Positions 42,773-51,521 of a stretch of DNA of 64,000 bases are shown in pieces. Both the position numbers and the translations under genes were made by a program. The notes beneath the pieces are model-generated. The model was not told where the DNA came from, searched no databases, and saw only the letters and a program-made list of their open reading frames with translations. The DNA comes from Streptomyces rugosispiralis. GTDB taxonomy: Bacteria > Actinomycetota > Actinomycetes > Streptomycetales > Streptomycetaceae. The stretch is from contig NZ_JANIAA010000007.1 in NCBI RefSeq assembly GCF_024505145.1, forward strand, positions 186,001 through 250,000, written 5' to 3'. Position 1 is the stretch's first letter; the number at the start of each line of letters is the position of its first letter.

Positions 42773-45700
42773 GTGGCGTTCTGGATGGCTGCGACATCGA
42801 TATGGGCTGTGCTGCAGCTGTTGTTGCTGTCCTGGCCGGTGCGGACGGTGCGGTGGCCGACGGTGCTGCTCGCCTTCGGGGTGGGGGCGTACGGCTGCGG
42901 TGTGCTCTCGATGGCGCTGGAGCTGGTGGTGGCGCGGCAGTTGGCGACCGCGAGGGGGACCTCGCTGTCGGCCGTCATGGATGTGGTGTCGTGGACGACG
43001 GCTCCGGTGGTGGAGGAGCTGATCAAGATCGCACCGCTCCTGATCGCGGGGTGGGCGCTGCGCGGGCGGACGCAGTGGGGTCTGGCGGACTTCGTGGTGC
43101 TGGGCGGGGCCACCGGGGCAGGATTCAGCCTGCTGGAAAACCTTCTGATGTACGCCGAGTCCGCGGGCAAGGCCACTCCCTCGGACGAGGGCGGCTGGGT
43201 GATCGCGAAGGGGCTGGTCGACCACCCGTACATCCCCGGCCCCGGGCAGATCGTCGGTAGCTGGTTTCCCTCACCGACCGGCACTCTGGAAGTCGTCGAA
43301 GGGCCGGTACTCCCCTACGAGGCGCACATCTTCACCAGTGCGCTGGCCGGGCTGGGGGTGGGCCTGCTGTGGTGTGGTGCCCGCGTGGTGACCCGGGTCG
43401 CGGCGCTGGTGCCGGTGGCCGGGGCGGTGGCCATCCACTGGGTGACCAACTACGCCGCGGCCTTCCAGGGCGACGACACGGCGATGGAGTGGCGGGAGCG
43501 GCTGGCCGGGGAGTGGGGGCTGTGGATCATCCTGGGGTGCCTCGCCGCCGCGTGGATCTGGGATCTGCGCCGGTCCGGTCTGGGCCGGCGCCGCGCGCCT
43601 GACGTCGCGCTGGCGGCCGAACGCCAGGGCCGGACCGCCCTCGGAGCGCTCTCCGGATACGCCCTGCTGCGCCTTCCGGTCACCTGGATCATCGCCCTGG
43701 GCTACGCCCGGCAGCGCCGGGCCCTGCTGTACGCCACGGCCCACCCCCGTACCCGCGCGGAGAAGCTGGAGCCGCTGCGCGAGTCGGTCGTCCAGCAGAC
43801 CCACCGTATGGACGCCACCCACAGCCGGGAGGCATGGCGTGGCGTGACCTTACGGCAGCTGTGGCACCGGGCCCGGGAGCGGCGCCCCCGCCGACCGCGC
43901 CACGAGAAAGTCCTCCTGGTGCTCAGCCTGTTGCTGGCCGTCCCCTCCCTGCTGTATCTGGCGGTGGGCTCCTTCCCGTCCACGAAGGATCTGCAGGAGT
44001 ACTTCACCGGGGGCACCGGGCTGCGGGTTCTGGTCGGCGTCGGCCTGGCCGGGCTGGCCCTGACCCTGTGGCGCCTGTTCTCCGCCGTACGCGGCTACCG
44101 GGCCGCGGGCGCGTCCCCGCTGGGCGAGGCCGTCGCCGTGGTCCAGTTCCGGATCGCCGTCTGCGCGGGCTCGCTCGTCGTCGGCGTCCTGCTGCTGTCC
44201 CGCTGGTCCGCGATCGCCGACGGCGAGGCTCCCCTGACGGGCTACCGCATCCTGGGCACCGACCGCTTCCTCCTGGAAAAGCTCCTCGAGGTCGGCCTTC
44301 CTCTCCTGCTCACCCTGGCCATGTTCGCCATGCCCTACGCGCTGCCGCTGGAGCTCGCCATGGGCGGAGGACTGGCGGAGACCCTGCTGATGGGCCTCGC
44401 TCCGCGCGCACTTGCCCCGATCGCCTCACGCGTCGGAGCCAGGCTGGCGGCGCGCGAGGCGACGCGATGGGCGCGCGGCGCGCTCCGGAGCCGTGGCCGG
44501 GGGGTGTTCTCCCGCACCTGGGACCGGGTGCGGCACGGCCGTACGGATCCGGTGGATCTGGCGACCGGGCGGATGTTCCTGCCGCAGACGGATGTGGAGC
44601 TGCCGGGTGTGCTGCCGCTGGTGTTCTCCCGCCGGGTGGACTCCGGCTACCGCGCCGGACGGTGGTTCGGCCCGACCTGGGCATCGACGGCGGACCAGCG
44701 GCTGGAGTCCGACGAGGAGGGCGTGGTCCTCTTCACCGAGGACGGTCTGCTGCTGGCCTATCCGCATCCGGTGCCGGGCGGCGCCGCGGTCCTGCCCGCG
44801 GAGGGTCCGCGGTGGCCGCTGGCCCGGACGGCGGACGGGGTCACGTACACCGTCACCGACCCGGACGCCGGGCTCGTACGCGCCTTCACCCCGCACGGCG
44901 ACGGGGCGGTGGCGCTCCTGCGGGAGATCGCCGACCGCAACGGCAACCGCGTCACCTTCGCCTACGACGCTTCCGGCACGCCGCTCGAGATCCTCCACAG
45001 CGGCGGCTACCGGCTGCGGCTGACATCCGAGAACGAGCGGATCACCGGCCTGTGGGTGGGGGACGTACGGGTGATGGGCTACGGCTACACCGACGGCCAT
45101 CTCACCGAGGTCACGGGCTCCTCGGGCCTGCCGCTGCGCTTCGCCTACGACCGGGCCGGGCGGGTCACGTCCTGGACCGACACCAACAACCGCTGGTACT
45201 CCTACGCCTACGACGAGCAGGACCGGGTCGTCGCCGAGGGCGGCGAGGGCGGCCACTACACCCTCCGGATCGGCTACGACGGGGTGGACCCGGAGTTCCC
45301 GGGCCTGAAGGTCACGACCCTGACCTCACCGGACGGTGCGGTCACCCGCTATCTGATCGACGACGCCCACCAGGTCGTCGGGGAGATCGACGCGGCCGGC
45401 GCGGTCAGCCGCACGATGTACGACCAGGCGGGCCGTACGGTCGCCGAAACCGACCCGCTGGGCCGCACCACCGGCTTCCGCCACGACGAACACGGGCACC
45501 TTACGGCCGTGATCCGCCCGGACGGCAGCGAGATCGGCGCGGCGCTCGACGCACAGGGCAACCCTGTCCGGATCACCGACCCGGGCGGCGCGGTGTGGCG
45601 GCAGACCTTCGACGCGGCGGGCAACCGCACCACCCTCACCGACCCACTCGCCGCCACCACCCGCTACCTCTACGACCCGCGCGGGGGTCTGCTCGCCGTC

Positions 45701-47956
45701 ACCGATCCGCTGGGCGCGACGACCCGGGTGCGCTGCGACGGGGCCGGGCTCCCGGTCGAGATCACCGACCCGCTGGGAGCCACGACCCGCTACCAGCGGG
45801 ACGCGTTCGGCCGCGTGGTGGCCGAGACGGACCCGCTGGGCGCGGTGACCCGCTACGACTGGAGCCCGGAGGGCAGGCTCCTGCGCCGCACCGGGCCGGA
45901 CGGTTCGGCGGAGTCCTGGACGTACGACGGCGAGGGAAACCGCACCACCCACACCGACCCCGTCGGCGGCACGACGGTGTACGAGTACACCCACTTCGAC
46001 TTGCTGGCGGCCCGCACGGGACCGGACGGCGTTCGCTACGAGTTCGAGCACGACGCGGCGCTGCGGCTGACGAAGGTCACCAACCCCCAGGGGCTGACGT
46101 GGGATTACGTCTATGACCTGGCGGGCCGCCTGGTGACGGAGACGGACTTCGACGACCGAATCGTTCGATACGCCTACGACCCGGCAGGCCATCTCACCGC
46201 CCGGACCGATCCATTGGGCCGGACCATCACGTACGAGTACGACGTGCTCGGCCGGCTGACGCGCAAGGCGTCCGACGACCGCACCACAACCTTCACCTAC
46301 GACCCCGCGGGGCTCCTGGCCTCGGCCGCCGACCCGGACGGGGAGGTCGTCTACCAACGTGACCTCCTGGGCCGGGTGACGTCCGAAATGGTGAACGGCC
46401 GCGTCCTGACACACACCTACGACCCCCTGGGCCGTCGCACCCGCCGCACCACACCCACGGGTGCCGTCACGACGTACGCCTATGACACGGCGGGTAACCG
46501 CACCGCCCTGACCGCCGGGAACCACATCCTCGCCTCCGCACACGACGCGGCGGGCCGCGAGACCACGCGCCGTATCGGCGACGCCCTCACCCTCAGCCAT
46601 ACTTGGGACCCGCTCGGCCGCCTGATCACCCAATCGCTGACCGGCACATCCGGCGGCGTCCACCACCGGACGTACGACTATCGAGCCGACGACCACCTCA
46701 TCGCGGTGGACGACAATCTGTCGGGCCGACGCACCTTCGAGCTCGACGTCGTGGGCCGGGTCACCGCCGTCCACGCCCACGACTGGACCGAGACCTACGC
46801 CTACGACGCGGCGGGCAACCAAACACACGCGACCTGGCCGAACACGCAACCCGCCCAGGAGGCGACAGGCCCTCGCACCTACACCGGCACGCGCATCACC
46901 GGCGCGGGCTCGGTCCGCTATGAACACGACGCGGCGGGCCGCCTCACCCTCCGCCAGAAGACCCGCCTGTCCCGCAAGCCGGATACCTGGCGCTACACCT
47001 GGGACGCCGAAGACCGCCTGGTATCGGTCACCACCCCCGACGGCACGGTCTGGCGCTACCTCTACGACCCCTTCGGCCGCCGCACCGCCAAACAACGCCT
47101 CGCGGCCGACGGCGAAACCGTCCTGGAGCAGACCGATTTCACCTGGGACGGCCCCACCCTGGTGGAACAGACCACCACCACCGTGGACTTCCCCCACCCG
47201 GTCACCCTCACCTGGGACCACGAGGGCCTTCACCCCATAGCCCAAACCGAGCGCGTCACCGAAGCCACCACCCAACGCGAGATCGACGCCCGCTTCTTCG
47301 CGATCGTCACCGACCTGGTCGGCACCCCCACCGAACTCATCGACGATTCGGGCACCATCGCCTGGCGCACCCGCTCCACGCTCTGGGGCACCACGACCTG
47401 GGCCGCCGACAGCACGGCGTACACCCCGCTCCGTTTCCCCGGCCAATACTTCGACCCGGAAACCGGCCTCCACTACAATTTCCACCGCTATTACGACCCT
47501 GATTCCGCCCGCTACCTAACCCCCGACCCCCTGGGCCTCACGCCGGACCCCAACCCCACGACCTACGTCCAAAACCCCCACACCTGGCTTGACCCCCTAG
47601 GGCTGTCCCCATGTCCAGGCGGCAATCACAATTGGGCTGGCAACCCCGCTGAACACGCTCGACTCAAGCGCTTCTATGAACAAGCCCAAAAATACGGGAA
47701 GGCCGGTTACAGGGAACTAGAAAACGGAAGATTCCGATTCTACGGAAAGATAACACCAGCGACGAAGGAAGGCGAAATAATGGGACGCCGACTCGTCCGA
47801 GAGTGGGATCCCGCAACTGACTCCACTCGCATTTGGCACGAATCACTGGACCACAACGGAAGGGTGCGCATCACAAGACCCGATGTAAAATTTACGGGCG
47901 GGAAAAAGGTGCATTACATGTTCGACGGCAGCGGAAATCTCACGGGAACATTTTAA
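42773..47956 (+). CDS. PrsW-like intramembrane protease fused to an RHS polymorphic toxin
   Basis: A 1,727-residue protein. Residues 1-300 form a multi-helix PrsW-family domain with the active-site motifs EELIK (81-85), GFSLLEN (117-123), AHIF with His185 and AIHWVTN with His222. More helices follow to about residue 530. A DUF6531-like RHS entry (PVDLATGRMFLPQTDVELPG) begins near 595. Dozens of YD repeats follow to YYDPDSARYLTPDPLGL. After LDPLGL near residue 1613 comes a 110-residue toxin tip with HESLDHNGR and KVHYMFDGSG; its family I cannot name. The GTG at 42773 has GAGGGGGG upstream. One in-frame TTA codon lies at 43850. The tip is AT-richer than the rest, a sign of tip exchange. Confidence 0.85.
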   Translation: MAFWMAATSIWAVLQLLLLSWPVRTVRWPTVLLAFGVGAYGCGVLSMALELVVARQLATARGTSLSAVMDVVSWTTAPVVEELIKIAPLLIAGWALRGRTQWGLADFVVLGGATGAGFSLLENLLMYAESAGKATPSDEGGWVIAKGLVDHPYIPGPGQIVGSWFPSPTGTLEVVEGPVLPYEAHIFTSALAGLGVGLLWCGARVVTRVAALVPVAGAVAIHWVTNYAAAFQGDDTAMEWRERLAGEWGLWIILGCLAAAWIWDLRRSGLGRRRAPDVALAAERQGRTALGALSGYALLRLPVTWIIALGYARQRRALLYATAHPRTRAEKLEPLRESVVQQTHRMDATHSREAWRGVTLRQLWHRARERRPRRPRHEKVLLVLSLLLAVPSLLYLAVGSFPSTKDLQEYFTGGTGLRVLVGVGLAGLALTLWRLFSAVRGYRAAGASPLGEAVAVVQFRIAVCAGSLVVGVLLLSRWSAIADGEAPLTGYRILGTDRFLLEKLLEVGLPLLLTLAMFAMPYALPLELAMGGGLAETLLMGLAPRALAPIASRVGARLAAREATRWARGALRSRGRGVFSRTWDRVRHGRTDPVDLATGRMFLPQTDVELPGVLPLVFSRRVDSGYRAGRWFGPTWASTADQRLESDEEGVVLFTEDGLLLAYPHPVPGGAAVLPAEGPRWPLARTADGVTYTVTDPDAGLVRAFTPHGDGAVALLREIADRNGNRVTFAYDASGTPLEILHSGGYRLRLTSENERITGLWVGDVRVMGYGYTDGHLTEVTGSSGLPLRFAYDRAGRVTSWTDTNNRWYSYAYDEQDRVVAEGGEGGHYTLRIGYDGVDPEFPGLKVTTLTSPDGAVTRYLIDDAHQVVGEIDAAGAVSRTMYDQAGRTVAETDPLGRTTGFRHDEHGHLTAVIRPDGSEIGAALDAQGNPVRITDPGGAVWRQTFDAAGNRTTLTDPLAATTRYLYDPRGGLLAVTDPLGATTRVRCDGAGLPVEITDPLGATTRYQRDAFGRVVAETDPLGAVTRYDWSPEGRLLRRTGPDGSAESWTYDGEGNRTTHTDPVGGTTVYEYTHFDLLAARTGPDGVRYEFEHDAALRLTKVTNPQGLTWDYVYDLAGRLVTETDFDDRIVRYAYDPAGHLTARTDPLGRTITYEYDVLGRLTRKASDDRTTTFTYDPAGLLASAADPDGEVVYQRDLLGRVTSEMVNGRVLTHTYDPLGRRTRRTTPTGAVTTYAYDTAGNRTALTAGNHILASAHDAAGRETTRRIGDALTLSHTWDPLGRLITQSLTGTSGGVHHRTYDYRADDHLIAVDDNLSGRRTFELDVVGRVTAVHAHDWTETYAYDAAGNQTHATWPNTQPAQEATGPRTYTGTRITGAGSVRYEHDAAGRLTLRQKTRLSRKPDTWRYTWDAEDRLVSVTTPDGTVWRYLYDPFGRRTAKQRLAADGETVLEQTDFTWDGPTLVEQTTTTVDFPHPVTLTWDHEGLHPIAQTERVTEATTQREIDARFFAIVTDLVGTPTELIDDSGTIAWRTRSTLWGTTTWAADSTAYTPLRFPGQYFDPETGLHYNFHRYYDPDSARYLTPDPLGLTPDPNPTTYVQNPHTWLDPLGLSPCPGGNHNWAGNPAEHARLKRFYEQAQKYGKAGYRELENGRFRFYGKITPATKEGEIMGRRLVREWDPATDSTRIWHESLDHNGRVRITRPDVKFTGGKKVHYMFDGSGNLTGTF

Positions 47957-47963
47957 GGATTCC

Positions 47964-48206
47964 ATGAATCTGAGGAATGAAATCATCGAAAGACTCACGG
48001 CACTAACAGAAGGCGCCAGCCCCCCGGAGGACGTCTCCGAATGGGCGACTTCCACAATGCAGGGCGACGCCCCGGACCTACTGGACGCCGATGTCTGGCA
48101 AGCGCTCGACCGCTTGAGCGGGGCAGACCTCAAGTCTGACCCGACAACCTACCTGCACAGCACAGAAGACTACCTGGAGTGGCTGCGCGAGTTCAGGGAA
48201 CAATAA
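47964..48206 (+). CDS. Putative immunity protein for the RHS toxin
   Basis: An 80-residue acidic, helical protein starting 7 nt after the toxin stop. It has no recognised domain; visible features are ASPPEDVSEWA and the C-terminal TTYLHSTEDYLEWLREF. Position, small size, acidity and the same raised AT content as the toxin tip are the standard features of immunity genes in RHS loci. Function is inferred from context only. Confidence 0.7.
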   Translation: MNLRNEIIERLTALTEGASPPEDVSEWATSTMQGDAPDLLDADVWQALDRLSGADLKSDPTTYLHSTEDYLEWLREFREQ

Positions 48207-48540
48207 AAGAGAAGCGTGGGAATTCTCCGATTCGCAGAGCGGTCGTGAACGTGTCCCACCCCTCCACGGGGAAGACGAGGGCGGGGCCTGCCGGGTGCTT
48301 GCTGTCCCGGACGGGGACGACACCGGCGGTGGTGGCTATGGAGGGCGCGAACTCCACGCGGCGGCCTTCGTTCCCGTTGCTGCGTCCGGCGACAAAGCCG
48401 AAGCCCTGATTCGGTCGTACCTGGTAGTCGCGAGTTCCACTTCTGCCGGTGAATCGATCATCTGGCCTGCCATGGCTGTATCTGCGTACACAGTGCACGG
48501 TCCATCGTCGAACGTCAGAAGGGTGAAGCTATTGCTGCCC
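48193..48540 (-). pseudogene. Remnant of a DUF5753/DUF397 pair (right copy)
   Basis: Positions 48193-48410 encode a DUF397-like tail with FAPSIATTAGVVPVRDSK, then HPAGPALVF as in the left copy at 37507, ending in a non-homologous tail. Positions about 48370-48540 encode a piece of a DUF5753 domain (SFTLLTFDDGPCTVYADTAM, then AGQMIDSPAEVELATTRYD). Both pieces lack starts. The DUF5753 piece is now in frame with the 3' end of the diacylglycerol kinase-like gene. Confidence 0.75.
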
Positions 48541-49991
48541 GTAGGTTCCTCCGGCCGGAGCGGGGCGGGGTCGAGGGCTGGGCCGGGGGTGGGCGGGCGG
48601 CGCCGGGGGGCTCCGGTTCCCGGGGGACGGGGAGGGCTGCGCGCGGCAACCCGCACGTGCCGTAATCGTGATCGGTGCGGTCCGCGCCCCGCCGCCGTCC
48701 TGACGGTGGTCAGCGCCAGCCGCCGCACCCTGTGCCAGTCCATGGCCGGTCTGCCGGCCGGCACCCCCGGGCGGTGTCTCGGGACCCGTACCCGCAGGGC
48801 GCCCGGTGCGATGTGGCAGTGGAGCGGGGTCCGCAGGGTGAGGGGTTCGCCGTCCACGCCGACCGGGACGGTCGGCTCCCGTGTGTCGACGGCCACGTCC
48901 CCGGCGGTCGCGGAGACCAGTCCGGGCGCGTTGCGGCCGCGCAGCAGTCCGGCCGCCTGTGCGGCCGAGTCGACCGTGACGGCCAGCACGCCGAGGACAC
49001 CGGCGTCCAGCCGCTCGCGCCGCCCCAGGCCCGCCGGGTCGCCCGCGCGGTACGGGTTGTTGCTCACCAGGACGGCCTGCGGCCGGTCCATGACGAGCGC
49101 ACCCGCCCTCGCCACGAGCTCCGGCCCCGACTCGTGGGTCAGCAGGTCGGGGAGGAGCTGAAGGGTGGTGCGGACCTTGTCGTCGCGGTAGGCGGGGCTC
49201 TGGACGACGGCCGCGTAGGCACCGAACGAGGCGTTGTTCACGAACACGCGGTCGCCGATGAAGCCCAGGTCCACGCGGAGCTCGACACCGTCGGTGAGCG
49301 CGTCCAGGCAGGCCGACGGATCGTCCCGGTCCAGCCCGAGGTCCAGGGCGAAGTGGTTGCGGGTCCCGGCGGGGATCACCGCGAAGGGGACACCGTGCTC
49401 GGCCGCCACGCCCGCCACCAGCGCCTGCGTGCCGTCGCCGCCCGCCACGCCCAGCAGATCCGCGCCCTCCTCGACGGCGCGGCGGGCGAGCCCGGCCACG
49501 TCGACGGGGTGATCCGGGTCCAGGACGGCCACCCGTGCGCCCAGCGCCTCCGCCTTCTCCGGCAGGCCGAAGCGGCCGACCTTCCCGCCGCCGGAGCGCG
49601 GATTCATGATCAGGAACGGCCGTCGCGGCGGGGCGACCCGGCGTTCCGCCGAGCGCCGGGGCCCGATCTCCTCCGCCAGCGCCAACCGCCCCGAGGCGAC
49701 CGCCAGCGCCCAGAGCGCGAGGGAGACCAGCACCACCCACAACAGCCCGGCCAGCGCGTACAGGGCCAGGACGGCGACCGGCGCCGCCACCGCCAGCACG
49801 GCGGCCAGCACCCTGACCGGCCCTCTGTGGGCCAGCGTCCACCACACGCCCGCCAGCGCGACCGCCGTCCCGCCCACCCCCAGCGCGACCAGCACCACGC
49901 TCCGCGCCCCGGCGAACAGGAGCAGGACCACCACCGCCATGGCTCCCGCGACCAGGGCCAGGCGCGCCGTCCAGGGTGCCGCCGACGTCAT
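48336..49991 (-). CDS. Diacylglycerol kinase-like protein with chimeric C-terminus
   Basis: A 551-residue protein. Residues 10-105 contain about four transmembrane helices. The DAGK_cat domain follows with NPRSGGGK (130-137) and GGDGT (184-188), then TRNHFALDLGLD and the C-terminal lipid-kinase lobe ending near residue 430. Such enzymes phosphorylate diacylglycerol or related lipids. The ATG at 49991 has a strong GGGAGG 6 nt ahead. The last about 110 residues are foreign: a Pro/Arg-rich stretch, then 50 residues of a DUF5753 domain. The native stop has apparently been lost in a fusion near 48540. Confidence 0.8.
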   Translation of the reverse strand: MTSAAPWTARLALVAGAMAVVVLLLFAGARSVVLVALGVGGTAVALAGVWWTLAHRGPVRVLAAVLAVAAPVAVLALYALAGLLWVVLVSLALWALAVASGRLALAEEIGPRRSAERRVAPPRRPFLIMNPRSGGGKVGRFGLPEKAEALGARVAVLDPDHPVDVAGLARRAVEEGADLLGVAGGDGTQALVAGVAAEHGVPFAVIPAGTRNHFALDLGLDRDDPSACLDALTDGVELRVDLGFIGDRVFVNNASFGAYAAVVQSPAYRDDKVRTTLQLLPDLLTHESGPELVARAGALVMDRPQAVLVSNNPYRAGDPAGLGRRERLDAGVLGVLAVTVDSAAQAAGLLRGRNAPGLVSATAGDVAVDTREPTVPVGVDGEPLTLRTPLHCHIAPGALRVRVPRHRPGVPAGRPAMDWHRVRRLALTTVRTAAGRGPHRSRLRHVRVAARSPPRPPGTGAPRRRPPTPGPALDPAPLRPEEPTGSNSFTLLTFDDGPCTVYADTAMAGQMIDSPAEVELATTRYDRIRASALSPDAATGTKAAAWSSRPP

Positions 49992-50178
49992 GTGACCTCC
50001 CGGGGGCCACGGGTACCCCGCGCCGGGCTCGCCACCGCGCCACCGCGCCACCCCGCCACCAGATCGGCTCCCGGCCGCGAATCGAAACGGCCCGTCGCCG
50101 CGTTTCCAGAACCTCGGACCGCGGATCGAGGAGATGCGTCCGGTGGCGCTTCCCTCCGTCCCGCGCGAGGGAGGACCC

Positions 50179-51504
50179 ATGGATTCGTCCGCCGACGCCT
50201 CCGGCCCCGCCGAGCCCCACCCGCTGAGCGGGGGCGAGCGAAGGGAGTACGAGCGGCTGCGCGGGGCGGCGGCCGTACGCCACCGGCGGCTTCGCCACGC
50301 GGGCGCGTGTGTGCTGCTCGTCCTGGCGATCCTGCTCTCCCCGCTCGCCGTCGTCGCCACCTGGCTGCAGGAAGAGATCACCGACCCTCACCGGTATGTC
50401 CAGACCGTCGCCCCGATCGCCAGGAACCCCGGTGTCCAGTCCGCCGTCACCAACCGGCTCACCAAACGCGTGGTCGACCGGGTCGATGTGCCCGCCATCA
50501 CCGCTCACCTCGCCAAGAACCTGAACAAGACCGGAGCCCCGTCCGTCGTCGTGAACGGCACCCGGATGCTCGGCGGGCCGCTGGAGAGCGCCCTCACCAA
50601 CGCCGTGCACCACGTGGTCCACAAGGCGATCACCAGCGAGCAGTTCCCGTTGGTGTGGGACGCGGCCAACCGCCGCGCCCACGCCGCCGTCGTCAAGGTC
50701 CTCACCGGTGAGGGAAACAGCGCGGTCCAGGCCCGCGGGAACGCGATCGTCCTGGACATCGGCACCCTTGTCGACAACGTCAAACAGCGCCTCGTCCGGG
50801 CTGGCTACGAGAAGGCCGCCAAGTTCCCGCACATCGACCGGCAGTTCACGCTGGTGCGAACGGACAAGCTGGACAAGGCACAAGGCGCGATGCGTCTCCT
50901 CGACGTCCTCGGCACCTGGCTGCCCGCCGTGACGATCGTGCTCGCCGCGCTCGCCGTGTGGGTCTCCCCCGCGCATCGGCTCACGCTGCTGGCCGCCGGG
51001 ATCGGCACGGCGGTGATGATGATCGCGCTGCTGGTCGGCCTGGCCGTGGTGCGCGGCGTCTACCTGGACTCCGTCCCGCCCGCGACCCTGCCCCGGGACC
51101 CGGCGGCCTTCATCTTCGACACGCTCGTACGCTTCCTGCGCGAAAGCACCCGCACCCTTCTCGTCGTCGCGATCGTCACCGCGGTCGCCGCGTATCTGTA
51201 CGGCCCCGGGCGCGGGGCCCGCGCCGTGCGCTCGGCCGCGGCGCGCGGCACCGGCGCCATCGGCCGGGGCCTGGCCCGCGTCGGAGCCCGCACCGGGGGG
51301 TTCGGCCGCTGGCTGGACACCCATCGGGCCTGGACCACCGGCGTCGCGATCACGGGCGGCGCGCTGGCCCTGGTGCTGTGGAACCACCCCACTCCGGCGT
51401 CCGTCGGGCTCGTCCTCGGCATCGTCGTGGGGGTCCTGGCGCTGCTCGGCATCCTCGCCGGGGCGGCCGGTCCAGCCGCGAGCGGCCGCCCCGGGCACCC
51501 CTGA
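50179..51504 (+). CDS. Membrane protein of unknown function, actinobacterial
   Basis: A 441-residue protein with one helix near residues 40-62 and a cluster of helices after residue 250 (AVTIVLAALAVWVSP, MMIALLVGLAVV and others). The segment between helices, about 190 residues and rich in NAVHHVVHKA-type helices, is probably extracytoplasmic. I recognise no enzymatic motif. ATG at 50179 follows GGGAGGACC. The next gene starts 17 nt downstream, suggesting an operon. Confidence 0.75.
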   Translation: MDSSADASGPAEPHPLSGGERREYERLRGAAAVRHRRLRHAGACVLLVLAILLSPLAVVATWLQEEITDPHRYVQTVAPIARNPGVQSAVTNRLTKRVVDRVDVPAITAHLAKNLNKTGAPSVVVNGTRMLGGPLESALTNAVHHVVHKAITSEQFPLVWDAANRRAHAAVVKVLTGEGNSAVQARGNAIVLDIGTLVDNVKQRLVRAGYEKAAKFPHIDRQFTLVRTDKLDKAQGAMRLLDVLGTWLPAVTIVLAALAVWVSPAHRLTLLAAGIGTAVMMIALLVGLAVVRGVYLDSVPPATLPRDPAAFIFDTLVRFLRESTRTLLVVAIVTAVAAYLYGPGRGARAVRSAAARGTGAIGRGLARVGARTGGFGRWLDTHRAWTTGVAITGGALALVLWNHPTPASVGLVLGIVVGVLALLGILAGAAGPAASGRPGHP

Positions 51505-51521
51505 CGGCCGGGCGGTATGCC

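Noticed and set aside
45326..47485. A 719-codon minus-strand frame inside the RHS gene
   Set aside because: Antisense of YD repeats; the regular repeats keep the opposite strand open. No domain is recognisable.
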